Source: an uncultured Bacilli bacterium (GTDB lineage Bacteria; Bacillota_I; Bacilli_A; RF39; UBA660). Taken from it: DNA of 54,734 bases. The notes below the pieces were generated by a model. It saw only the letters and a program-made list of their open reading frames with translations, was not told where the DNA came from and did not search any database. Each line of letters begins with the position of its first letter. Positions within the stretch are counted from its first letter, which is position 1. Shown here one piece after another: positions 42,074 to 49,460 of this stretch. The DNA is taken from positions 1 through 54,734 of the forward strand of contig CANRJE010000001.1 in the NCBI GenBank assembly GCA_947630865.1, in the 5' to 3' direction. Position numbers and translations under genes: made by a program.

Positions 42074-43337
42074 CATTTACTCCTTCTAAATTTGTATCTA
42101 TTCTCTTAATAATTTTTACTTTTTGAATTGTATTAACATCATATTCACGATCAATTATTACTCTTAAATAATTATCACTATAACCAATTGATTTATTATC
42201 TTCACACTTTTCAACTAATACATCTAAAGTTTTACCAATAAACTTATCCATATATTCTTTTTCAAGTTCCGAACTTAAAGCAATTAATCTTTTTACTCTT
42301 TCTTTTTTAACTACTTCACTTACTTGATTAGGCATTGTCTCAGCCTTAGTTCCCTTTCTAACTGAATAAGGAAAAACATGAACTTTAGCAAAACCAATTT
42401 CTTTAACAAAATCTAAAGTCTCTTGAAATAACTTTTCTGTTTCTCCTGGAAAGCCAACAATTACATCAGTTGTAATACTAATATCTCTTCTAATACTTCT
42501 AATTTTTTCAATTTTCTCTTTAAAATATTTTTTTAAATACTTCCGATTCATAGCCTTTAAAATCGTATCACTTCCAGCTTGAAGTGGAATATGCATATGA
42601 GAAACAATAATAGGATATTTCTTTAAAACATCTAAAAAAGCATCATTTAATTCTGTTATTTCAATTGATGAGATTCTTAATCTTTTTAAACCTTTTATTC
42701 TTGCTATTTCTTCTAATAACTCTGGAAAAGTAGTTTCAATATCACTTCCATAATGTCCCGTATGAATACCTGTTAAAACAATTTCTTGATATCCGTTATT
42801 AACTAAAGTACTAATCTCTTTTAATACTGTTTCTTTTTTCTTACTTCTTTGTCTACCTCTAGTATAAGGAATTATACAATAAGAACAAAAATTCTCACAC
42901 CCATCTTGAATTTTAACAAAAGCTCTAGTATGAGAAGACATTTTATCAATAAACATATCTTCAAATTCTGAATCAAAATCATCAAATAAAATTTTTTTCT
43001 TGTTTTTTTCTTTTATGTATTCTTCAACTAAATCAACAACTTTTGATTTATCTTTATTTCCTAAAATAAGGGAAACATCTTTATTCTCATAATCTTTATG
43101 TGCTTCAATCATACAGCCCATGACAACAACTATAGCATTTGGATTCTCTCTTACTACTTTGTTGATTATTTTTCTACTTTTACTATCACTAGTATTGGTA
43201 ACACTACAAGTATTTATTACATAGATATCTGCATCATTTGAAACTATTTCATATCCTTTTTTCTTAAAAAGCTCCAAAACATATTCTGTTTCATAAGCAT
43301 TTACTTTACACCCTAAATTTATACCTCTAACTTTCAT
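42060..43337 (-). CDS. mtaB: tRNA (t6A37) methylthiotransferase MtaB
   Basis: A radical-SAM enzyme that converts t6A37 to ms2t6A37 in tRNA. The N-terminal UPF0004 domain has cysteines in LGCKVNAYE, NTCSVTN and MGCMIEA for the second cluster. The radical-SAM motif is CENFCSYCIIPYTRG (about 145-160), and the C-terminal TRAM domain begins near 365. The N-terminal pattern GCKVNAYE fits MtaB rather than MiaB. The ATG at 43337 follows AAGGGTGG; the ORF start 15 codons upstream is rejected. Confidence 0.93.
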   Translation of the reverse strand: MKVRGINLGCKVNAYETEYVLELFKKKGYEIVSNDADIYVINTCSVTNTSDSKSRKIINKVVRENPNAIVVVMGCMIEAHKDYENKDVSLILGNKDKSKVVDLVEEYIKEKNKKKILFDDFDSEFEDMFIDKMSSHTRAFVKIQDGCENFCSYCIIPYTRGRQRSKKKETVLKEISTLVNNGYQEIVLTGIHTGHYGSDIETTFPELLEEIARIKGLKRLRISSIEITELNDAFLDVLKKYPIIVSHMHIPLQAGSDTILKAMNRKYLKKYFKEKIEKIRSIRRDISITTDVIVGFPGETEKLFQETLDFVKEIGFAKVHVFPYSVRKGTKAETMPNQVSEVVKKERVKRLIALSSELEKEYMDKFIGKTLDVLVEKCEDNKSIGYSDNYLRVIIDREYDVNTIQKVKIIKRIDTNLEGVNDENN

Positions 43338-43379
43338 ACTCCACCCTTTTCTCCTAATCGATTGATTTTTATTATAAAA

Positions 43380-43408
43380 CAAAAAGAAAAATCAATCAAG
43401 ATTTTTCT
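43380..43408 (-). terminator. Rho-independent terminator overlapping a stop codon
   Basis: AGAAAAATC (43385-43393) and GATTTTTCT (43400-43408) form a 9-bp stem with a 6-base loop, followed by TTTTG on the minus strand. It spans the stop of the gene at 43392. Confidence 0.7.
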
Positions 43409-44198
43409 TTAATTCATTTAAGATATGTAAGAACTTATTTGTCTTTCTTATCTCTTTATCAAGCTTTTCTAAGTTGGCTGTATTTTCTAGTTGAATTTCT
43501 GTTAAACTTTCATTTTCATTATAAGGTAACATATAATCTTCATTAGAATTTATTTCAACACTAGCATCTTCTAAATTATTGCCATCAAATTTCTGATATA
43601 CTTCAGTAATTGAAATAGGTTCATCTCCAACATCTTCAAGATTAATAGCTTTCATTTCCTGAGTAACACTTAATAACTCTTGATAACTAATAATAGCATT
43701 TTCTTCTTCTTCAGCTTCAAAATTCGTAATAGTATCTTCTAAAGTCTGAGGACTTGCTAATTCATTTTCAATTTTTAAAAGTTCTATTTGAGCTTTTTCT
43801 TTATTATTTAATTCTGATGTCAGAGGCTCAATATTTTCTTTAAAAGGCGTTATTTCAATAGATGGTACTTCAAAATCATCAATATCTTCAATTACTATAT
43901 TATCATTATTTGCTTCAATCTTTACTAAAGATGGTTCTACAACAACTTCTTTCTTTTCTTCCAAAACTTCCTCTTTAGTTTCTTCTACTTCAACATGTTC
44001 TATCTCTTTATCTTCAATTTTTACTTCTAAGACTGGTCCTTCCTTTTCAGAAACGTTCTCTGTCTCTATAACTTCTACTTTCTTCTTATCACGCTTTCTG
44101 CAAATAAGTTCAATAATAGATAAAATTAAGACAACAAACATCAAAAAACCAATCACACTTACCATAATTATAAGTTCAAATTTTGTGAATAATTCCAT
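43392..44198 (-). CDS. Acidic single-span membrane protein, unknown function
   Basis: A 268-residue protein with one N-terminal helix (about residues 8-30), a short basic stop-transfer (CRKRDKKK), then ~225 very acidic, Glu-rich, probably disordered cytoplasmic residues and a short helical C-terminus (NKFLHILNELKKNLD). I recognise no family. The ATG at 44198 has GAGAGGTG upstream; an in-frame GTG three codons earlier is part of that site. Coupled to rsmE (5-base gap). Confidence 0.65.
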   Translation of the reverse strand: MELFTKFELIIMVSVIGFLMFVVLILSIIELICRKRDKKKVEVIETENVSEKEGPVLEVKIEDKEIEHVEVEETKEEVLEEKKEVVVEPSLVKIEANNDNIVIEDIDDFEVPSIEITPFKENIEPLTSELNNKEKAQIELLKIENELASPQTLEDTITNFEAEEEENAIISYQELLSVTQEMKAINLEDVGDEPISITEVYQKFDGNNLEDASVEINSNEDYMLPYNENESLTEIQLENTANLEKLDKEIRKTNKFLHILNELKKNLD

Positions 44199-44203
44199 AA
44201 TTT

Positions 44204-44914
44204 TCACCTCTCATATTCATAATTTATCATACTAAGTGCTACAAGCGAAGCCGTTTCAGTTCTTAAAACTAACTTCCCTAACGATGTCGCAACAAAGCCC
44301 TTTTGGATTAAATAATTTTCTTCTTCTTTTAGAAAGCCTCCTTCAGGACCTATTACTATAATAATAGTATCACACTTATTAGCATTTTGCAAAAGATTTT
44401 TTAAGCTAAGTGTCAACTCATTAACAGTACAAATTATCTTTAAATCATAATCAAGTTCTCCTAATTCCTCTAAAGACATGATATTAAAGACTTTAGGAAT
44501 AACATTCCTTTTAGATTGACGACATGCTTCCTTGACAATTCTTTGCCATCTTTCAATTTTTTTATCCTCTTTACTCTCTAATCTAATAATACTATTTTTA
44601 GTTTTTAAAGGAATAAAAGAATATGCTCCTAACTCTACTCCCTTTTGCAAAATTAAATCCATCTTGGACTCTTTAACCAAACTTTGTGCAATAGTTACCT
44701 TAATACCCATTTCATTATATGTATCAAGTTCTTTTATTATTATTGCTTTAACAGGTCTTAATTCTAAAATTCTCGTGATAAATAATTTAGAGTTATATAT
44801 AACTTCTATTTCATCACCTATTTCCATACGCATAACTTTAACAATATGATATGTATCATCATCACTTAAAGTAAAAGTTTTATCTTCTAAAGAATTACAA
44901 AAATATCGTTGCAT
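44204..44914 (-). CDS. rsmE: 16S rRNA m3U1498 methyltransferase
   Basis: A SPOUT-fold methyltransferase that modifies U1498 in the decoding centre. An N-terminal PUA-like domain (QRYFCNS, HIVKVMRMEIGDEI) precedes the knotted SAM site IIVIGPEGGFLKEEEN and LGKLVLRTETASLVALSMI. At 236 residues it is normal. The ATG at 44914 follows the upstream gene's stop by one base. Confidence 0.93.
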   Translation of the reverse strand: MQRYFCNSLEDKTFTLSDDDTYHIVKVMRMEIGDEIEVIYNSKLFITRILELRPVKAIIIKELDTYNEMGIKVTIAQSLVKESKMDLILQKGVELGAYSFIPLKTKNSIIRLESKEDKKIERWQRIVKEACRQSKRNVIPKVFNIMSLEELGELDYDLKIICTVNELTLSLKNLLQNANKCDTIIIVIGPEGGFLKEEENYLIQKGFVATSLGKLVLRTETASLVALSMINYEYER

Positions 44915-44915
44915 T

Positions 44916-45452
44916 TTAATCAAGCCCTAAAAAAAAGTCAAATAATGTTCGAAAATCATAAACAATTTTAGTATTCGTATTAAAATTATCACCATTATAA
45001 ATAACATAAGCTCTAATTATTCTTCCTTCACTACATTCAGATTTATTAATATCTTCATTAATTACGTCTTCTATTTTAGAAGGTAAAATAGAATCAATTA
45101 TTAATCTATTAAATGGTATTTTATTTTCTTCTAATGAGTTTTTAGTATCTTTATATGAAGAACCTAAATTATTATTACTTTTAGATATAACAATAACAAT
45201 TTCACAACCAATAGATCTTAATTTGTTTAAAACATCAAGAACATCTATATCAACTTCTGTTTTCATTTTAAATAAAGGCAAAACTTTAGATCTAAAACCT
45301 TCTGCTTCTTCTTTAGTCCAATCAAACATCTTTGATATAGAATAAGTATCACTTTTAACAATTCCCGTTCCTCTTAAACTATTATCATATTGAAAAGCCA
45401 AGTCCATAACATCTCTTCTAATATTTGTTATAATATCTTCTAAACTATCCAT
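44916..45452 (-). CDS. Degenerate HAD-superfamily protein, 5'-nucleotidase (NT5C)-like
   Basis: A 178-residue protein whose body resembles NT5C-type HAD nucleotidases: RRDVMDLAFQYDNSLRGTGI, FDWTKEEAEGFRSKVLPLF, VLNKLRSIGCEIVIVISKS. The first motif, normally DxDxTxT, reads SLEDIITN here, so the nucleophile Asp is absent. It is probably catalytically inactive or repurposed. The ATG at 45452 follows TTAGGTGAT and is preferred to one six codons upstream. It abuts rsmE. Confidence 0.6.
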   Translation of the reverse strand: MDSLEDIITNIRRDVMDLAFQYDNSLRGTGIVKSDTYSISKMFDWTKEEAEGFRSKVLPLFKMKTEVDIDVLDVLNKLRSIGCEIVIVISKSNNNLGSSYKDTKNSLEENKIPFNRLIIDSILPSKIEDVINEDINKSECSEGRIIRAYVIYNGDNFNTNTKIVYDFRTLFDFFLGLD

Positions 45453-45573
45453 ACAATCACCTAACTTCATTATAAATTTTTTTACCTATTATTGCAAGTA
45501 AGATATAAAAAAATCTAATATTTTTTCATACTAGATTTTAATAATTTACAATTGGTACAGAAATTTTATTTTG

Positions 45574-45601
45574 ATTGTCTCTCCTAAATCGGAGAGACAA
45601 T
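45574..45601. other. Perfect 11-bp hairpin downstream of the surface-protein gene
   Basis: ATTGTCTCTCC and GGAGAGACAAT flank a 6-base loop. On the minus strand the following bases are CAAAATAAAA, with no T-run, so it is not a canonical terminator. It lies ~95 bases past the stop of the 791-residue protein. Confidence 0.7.
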
Positions 45602-45661
45602 ATTTTGTTGAGATATCTTACTTCTTGCTTTATTATTCCCTTTACTTTATTCTTTATCGGG

Positions 45662-45689
45662 TCCCTCGAAGACGTTCCCTTCGTAGGGA
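45662..45689. other. GC-rich hairpin just after the stop of the surface-protein gene
   Basis: On the minus strand, TCCCT-A-CGAAG pairs with CTTCG-AGGGA: ten pairs with one bulged A and a GGAACGT loop. It begins four bases after the TAA at 45694-45696. In characterised DGRs (Bordetella phage BPP-1) a DNA hairpin lies just downstream of the variable repeat and promotes retrohoming; this one is placed alike. There is no T-run, so it is a poor terminator. Confidence 0.6.
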
Positions 45690-45693
45690 TATC

Positions 45694-45885
45694 TTACGCC
45701 TCCAAGATGTATGGGTCTGTGTCAGTCCCTGTCCCGGATTTAATCTTCACATGTGACCCCAGATTAAGGACTGGGAAGGCCCCCCCACCGCCAATCCAGC
45801 CGACGTATCTGGCCTCCACATAATTCCCGAAGTTCCAACCCATCACATTGCTGCTGCCGTCAGAAGAAGGGGCGAGCATCCACAA
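45694..45885 (-). other. GC-rich 3' segment, candidate DGR variable repeat
   Basis: The last ~62 codons of the surface protein are compositionally foreign. In 45721-45840, 67 of 120 bases are G or C (56%), while neighbouring code in the same gene is roughly one-third GC and intergenic DNA lower. The reading frame is unbroken, and the segment aligns with the AT-rich end of module 1 of the same protein. Codons across residues 740-770 are mostly NNC/NNT/NNG-type (TTC, TAC, GTC, GGC, ATT), as expected from adenine-directed mutagenesis of AAC-rich template codons. No template repeat or reverse transcriptase is in the window. Confidence 0.5.
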
Positions 45886-48069
45886 ATATTTACTCTTTAC
45901 CTCCGGCATTGTTCTATACATCCAACTTGTATATCTTAAATGTTCGTAATCTCCAGAACCTAACGATGTATTCCAATATTGTTTATCTGCTGAGAATCCA
46001 TAGTCACTTGGATACATTAATGAAATACTTCCTTTCCAAGTGGCATCATTTCCATTCCATACATTACATCCTGATACAGGGAAATTTGATGAACTACTTG
46101 TTGTTCCTTTGTTATCTATACAATTTAATACATCTCTTTCGTGTTGGTATCCACTTACTGCTGTATCTGTAGCAATTATAAAACTTCCTAAATAATGTAT
46201 TCTTTCTTCTAATAAACTTTTTGTTGATTCACTTAAAAGTCTCATATAATATCCATTTAAATAATGTTGAAGCCCTGCTGTTGCCCAATCATTATTTGAT
46301 GTTCCACTGACTTTATTGTTCCAATATACATTTTCTCCAAAAGATATTTTATAGTCTATTCCATTAACTACTATTTCGCTAGTAAGAACATCGGCAGGTA
46401 ATGCTTCATTTCGAACTAATCTTATATACTTTTCTTTTGTTTCTTCGTCCGTAAATACTCCTATTATTCTCCATAATTCTTTTTGATTATTATTTGTTAA
46501 TTGAACATAATTTCTGACATATTCTCCTGTATATCTATATTCTTTGCAATTTGAATCACATACTGTTCCTTTCTCTGGATTTATTCCATATATTCCTTCA
46601 TATGCACTTGATACTTTTTGAATTAAATCATAAGTTGCTAAATATGTAACTCTAACAGAAAAAGTTGCAGAAATTTTATTATAAGAACTATCATCTGGTA
46701 TAAAGTTTATATTAATATTTGTATTTCCAAGAGAATGGCCTGTAACTGTAACCATCGTTTGATTTCCTTTACTTGGACTAACTATTGCTGTTGCTATTTC
46801 AGAACTATCAGATGTTACAGAAAATGTTCCTGATGTATTGGTATCTACATTAAATGCAGTTTGCTGATTTGGTGATACTTCACCACTTGTCCTACTTAAA
46901 TATATTTTTGTTTCTTTATCGCCAGTATCTTCATATACTAATTCATATGGTGTATCCAAACTTCCATTTCCTTTGGTAATCAAAACCATTGATTTTAAAG
47001 AAAGGGTTGCTCTTGCTCTATTACCATTGTAATTAGCATGATTATTATATAAATATCCTGTTTTACTCCATCTTGAAACATCATTAGTTAAAGTATATGT
47101 AACTGGTGATAAAAGCCATTCATGATTACTATGATTTGCAGCTTGCAACCAACTTGAATTAGCAACTGTTCCTTCAAATGTTCCATATCCTAATATTGTA
47201 TTCCAATATTGGCTATCAACACTATAACCTATATCACTTGGATATAATAATCCAACTTTACCTGTCCACGTTGCTGCCTTATCTGCCCATACTCGACACG
47301 TTTCATTTCCTACTACAGCACTTTGAGTACTATTACTACTTGGTCCTTTATTATCTTGGCATCCACTTACTGCTCTTTCATTTTTATAGGCTTCGCTTGG
47401 GTTATCCTTAATGTAAGATGTGTCATCATAAGTTACTGAACCTAAATAATATTTCGTATCAGCTATCATTGATTGATATTCTTCATCTATAGTTTCTAAA
47501 AAGCCTTCTCCCACTGCTCCTTCAGAGTTTAACCAGGCTTTTAATCCTGCTGTTGCCCAATCATTTGTATAGGTTGAACTATAATTATTCCAGTATACTA
47601 CACTTCCATTAGTAGATAAAGTATATGATGTACCATTTGCTGTAAAAGTAGTTGGTACTCCTGTTAAAGTTTCATTTTGCACTATTTTAACTGTTGTCTT
47701 TCCCCCATCTTTAAATACTCCTACTATTCTCCATAATTGATTATTAAACTTAACATAATTGTTAACATTCAAGCCTGAATATCTATATTCTCTTATATTT
47801 CCATTGTTAGTAGTTGTCATTTGATTATCTCTTGTAACTCCTACTACTCCTCCTTCTTGTCCAAGTGTATTTTGTACAACTTTAGCTAAAGAATTTTCTG
47901 GTAAGTCTTCAGGCATTTCTGATGCTGTATGTATCTCAACTACATTATCAAGCTTAACTGATGTTTGAAATAAAGAATATGATACATTTACTCCTATTGT
48001 TAAAACACTTATCAGTACTAATATTACTAAAATTTTCTTATTTACTGCTATTTCCTTTTTTAAATCCAT
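45694..48069 (-). CDS. Large two-module surface protein with N-terminal membrane anchor
   Basis: A 791-residue protein. The N-terminal anchor (about 11-34, ending YSLF) is followed by module 1 (about 60-380), an Ig-like domain (about 385-478, TFSVTSDSSEIATAIVSP) and module 2 (about 482-791). The modules repeat LWRIVGVF/LWRIIGVF, NDWATAGLKAWLN/NDWATAGLQHYLN, YPSDIGYSVDSQYWN/YPSDYGFSADKQYWN and HEWLLSPV/YLWMLAPS. The fold looks like the DUF6273/formylglycine-enzyme-like C-type-lectin group, used for surface binding. Each module ends in (T/V)LxLxSxVxI...GxGxxDxPY. The last ~62 residues of module 2 are encoded by GC-rich DNA. GTGGAGGTG precedes the ATG, and the leader carries an attenuator. Ligand unknown. 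Confidence 0.85.
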   Translation of the reverse strand: MDLKKEIAVNKKILVILVLISVLTIGVNVSYSLFQTSVKLDNVVEIHTASEMPEDLPENSLAKVVQNTLGQEGGVVGVTRDNQMTTTNNGNIREYRYSGLNVNNYVKFNNQLWRIVGVFKDGGKTTVKIVQNETLTGVPTTFTANGTSYTLSTNGSVVYWNNYSSTYTNDWATAGLKAWLNSEGAVGEGFLETIDEEYQSMIADTKYYLGSVTYDDTSYIKDNPSEAYKNERAVSGCQDNKGPSSNSTQSAVVGNETCRVWADKAATWTGKVGLLYPSDIGYSVDSQYWNTILGYGTFEGTVANSSWLQAANHSNHEWLLSPVTYTLTNDVSRWSKTGYLYNNHANYNGNRARATLSLKSMVLITKGNGSLDTPYELVYEDTGDKETKIYLSRTSGEVSPNQQTAFNVDTNTSGTFSVTSDSSEIATAIVSPSKGNQTMVTVTGHSLGNTNININFIPDDSSYNKISATFSVRVTYLATYDLIQKVSSAYEGIYGINPEKGTVCDSNCKEYRYTGEYVRNYVQLTNNNQKELWRIIGVFTDEETKEKYIRLVRNEALPADVLTSEIVVNGIDYKISFGENVYWNNKVSGTSNNDWATAGLQHYLNGYYMRLLSESTKSLLEERIHYLGSFIIATDTAVSGYQHERDVLNCIDNKGTTSSSSNFPVSGCNVWNGNDATWKGSISLMYPSDYGFSADKQYWNTSLGSGDYEHLRYTSWMYRTMPEVKSKYLWMLAPSSDGSSNVMGWNFGNYVEARYVGWIGGGGAFPVLNLGSHVKIKSGTGTDTDPYILEA

Positions 48070-48084
48070 ATTTTCACCTCCACA

Positions 48085-48133
48085 TCAAAAAACACTTAAA
48101 AGACTTGGTCTAAGGACCAATCTCTTAAGTGTT
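48085..48133 (-). promoter_or_regulatory. Terminator-like attenuator in the surface-protein leader
   Basis: AACACTTAA (48091-48099) pairs with TTAAGTGTT (48125-48133), with inner TTGGTC/GACCAA and a TAAG loop region. On the minus strand it is followed by six T (48087-48092) and then the ribosome site of the 791-residue protein. A strong terminator directly ahead of the start codon implies transcription attenuation. Confidence 0.7.
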
Positions 48134-48159
48134 ATAGTTTTATTATTTATATTTTTTAC

Positions 48160-48181
48160 CTTAGAAAATTTATTTTCTAAG
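48160..48181 (-). promoter_or_regulatory. Upstream hairpin that can pair with the attenuator loop
   Basis: CTTAGAAAA (48160-48168) and TTTTCTAAG (48173-48181) form a 9-bp stem. On the minus-strand RNA, TCTAAGG (48165-48159) is fully complementary to CCTTAGA (48115-48109) in the apical part of the terminator hairpin. The two could therefore form an antiterminator or kissing pair. Confidence 0.5.
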
Positions 48182-48230
48182 CCCCCCCCATGGTTGACAA
48201 ATTGTTAACTTTTTTTAATAATTGACTCAT
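48177..48230 (-). CDS. 17-residue leader ORF containing a G8 tract
   Basis: The ORF reads MSQLLKKVNNLSTMGGA. GGAAGGAAG seven bases upstream of the ATG is a good ribosome site. The run of eight G (48182-48189) lies at its end. With eight G it stops at TAG, before the attenuator. With nine G the frame stays open through both hairpins to a TGA at 48085-48087, 16 bases before the main start. Expression is inferred only. Confidence 0.4.
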   Translation of the reverse strand: MSQLLKKVNNLSTMGGA

Positions 48231-48254
48231 CTTAAAACTTCCTTCCTATTATTA

Positions 48255-48282
48255 ATAGTATCATAATTTGGAATTTTTGCAA
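48255..48282 (-). promoter_or_regulatory. Candidate promoter of the surface-protein transcript
   Basis: -35 TTGCAA (48277-48282), 16-base spacer, -10 TACTAT (48255-48260). It would give a ~180-base leader. The rest of the 327-base gap 48070-48396 holds this leader and the divergent rpmB promoter. Confidence 0.5.
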
Positions 48283-48322
48283 GTATTTTTCAAAAAAATT
48301 AAAGAAAAAGGCTTTATTTTAT

Positions 48323-48351
48323 TTGACTTTTAGAATTTATTATGTTAAAGT
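48323..48351 (+). promoter_or_regulatory. Promoter of rpmB
   Basis: -35 TTGACT (48323-48328), 17-base spacer, -10 TAAAGT (48346-48351), 45 bases upstream of the rpmB ATG. Confidence 0.65.
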
Positions 48352-48396
48352 TATAAAGCGAGATGTTTATGAATATAATGAAAAAGGAGTGAGAAT

Positions 48397-48594
48397 ATGG
48401 CAATTAAAGCAACTAGCAAAAAACCTATGTTTGGTAACAGAAGAAGTCATGCCTTAAATGCAACAAGACATATGCAAAAGTTAAATTTGCAAAATGTTAC
48501 CTTACCAGATGGTACTAAAGTTAAAGTATCAACTAGAGAAGCTAAAAAATACAGAAAAGATATTAAATCAAAAGAAGATAAAGTTACTGAATAA
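48397..48594 (+). CDS. rpmB: 50S ribosomal protein bL28
   Basis: A 65-residue basic 50S subunit protein with the conserved KPMFGNRRSHALNATRH segment and VKVSTREAKKYRK end. It has no zinc cysteines, so it is the zinc-free form. AAAGGAGTGAG precedes the ATG. It is monocistronic, with a terminator that overlaps its stop. Confidence 0.95.
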   Translation: MAIKATSKKPMFGNRRSHALNATRHMQKLNLQNVTLPDGTKVKVSTREAKKYRKDIKSKEDKVTE

Positions 48595-48608
48595 TCTTCT
48601 TTTTTTTG
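48571..48608 (+). terminator. Terminator of rpmB
   Basis: AAAGAAGAT (48571-48579) and ATCTTCTTT flank a 14-base loop that includes the stop codon, followed by a run of T. Confidence 0.7.
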
Positions 48609-48636
48609 TTTTTCTTCATATATTTAATTGAGGTCT

Positions 48637-49398
48637 ATGAAAAAAATATTCAATATAGTTCTAACAATTTTATTATTAACTTTTAGTTTTTACTATACTA
48701 GTCTTGTTTCTAACTATATTAAAGAAAAAGATCCAATTATGTTAAAAATTAAAGCAACTAGTTCAAAATATTCTAAAAAACCTAAAAATGCTATAATTAA
48801 GAATAATACAATTATTCCTGGAATAAATGGAATTGAAGTCAATATAGAGGAATCCTACTCCAAAATGAAAAAGGTTAATACTTATAATGAAAGTTTACTT
48901 GTTTTTAATGAAATAAAACCTAAACTATCAATTGATAATAATTTAGATAAAATAATTATAAGCGGTAATCCAAGTGAAAAAAATATTAGTATTATTTTAA
49001 AAACCAATAATCAAGATATATTAAATACATTTTTAGAATTAGATAATGAAAATATAAATTTTATTCTTACTAAAAATTTATATGATAGTAACTATGATAA
49101 TTTAAAAAACTTAAAAAATAATTTGATAAGTGATAGTAATTCATTAAATTCTCTAACTGATTATTGCTATACAACTAATATTAAAGGAAATAATACTTGT
49201 AAAGATAAGTTAATGATTGCCCCTACTTTTATAACTCATGATTATTATTTAAATACTATTAAAAATTTAGAAAATGGTTCTCTTTTAGCCTATAATGTTA
49301 TTACTTTGGAAAATGTTAAAGAAATAAATTTTATTTTAAATAACCTAAAAAACTTAGGATATAAAATTGTTAGTCTCGATGATTTAATAAAAGAATAA
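48637..49398 (+). CDS. Secreted or membrane-anchored polysaccharide-deacetylase-like protein, degenerate
   Basis: A 253-residue protein with an N-terminal signal/anchor helix (about 4-22). The C-terminal end (GSLLAYNVITLENVKEINFILNNLKNLGYKIVSLDDLI) matches the last strand-helix of NodB-type polysaccharide deacetylases. The zinc DD and HxxxH motifs are not visible, so it is probably non-catalytic. The ATG at 48637 follows GAGG closely; an in-frame TTG three codons earlier is rejected. Assignment rests on the C-terminal end only. Confidence 0.6.
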   Translation: MKKIFNIVLTILLLTFSFYYTSLVSNYIKEKDPIMLKIKATSSKYSKKPKNAIIKNNTIIPGINGIEVNIEESYSKMKKVNTYNESLLVFNEIKPKLSIDNNLDKIIISGNPSEKNISIILKTNNQDILNTFLELDNENINFILTKNLYDSNYDNLKNLKNNLISDSNSLNSLTDYCYTTNIKGNNTCKDKLMIAPTFITHDYYLNTIKNLENGSLLAYNVITLENVKEINFILNNLKNLGYKIVSLDDLIKE

Positions 49399-49431
49399 AA
49401 ATAGAAAAGATATAAATGAGATTATTATATG

Positions 49432-49460
49432 TAAAAATGCAAACTTAATTGTTTGCATTT
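49432..49460. terminator. Convergent terminator between 48637 gene and ligA
   Basis: A perfect 10-bp stem AAATGCAAAC/GTTTGCATTT with a TTAATT loop spans the ligA stop. Five T follow on the minus strand; the plus side has fewer, so it mainly serves ligA. Confidence 0.75.

Noticed and set aside
45571..45823. Two plus-strand ORFs of 61 and 82 codons over the GC-rich patch
   Set aside because: They run antisense to the surface-protein end and the hairpins and have no start context. They are long only because of the GC-rich composition.
45694..45885. GC-rich patch as contamination or a chimeric contig
   Set aside because: The frame is continuous, the segment aligns with the end of module 1 in the same protein, and normal AT-rich DNA resumes on both sides. 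A biological cause is more likely, though reads should confirm it.
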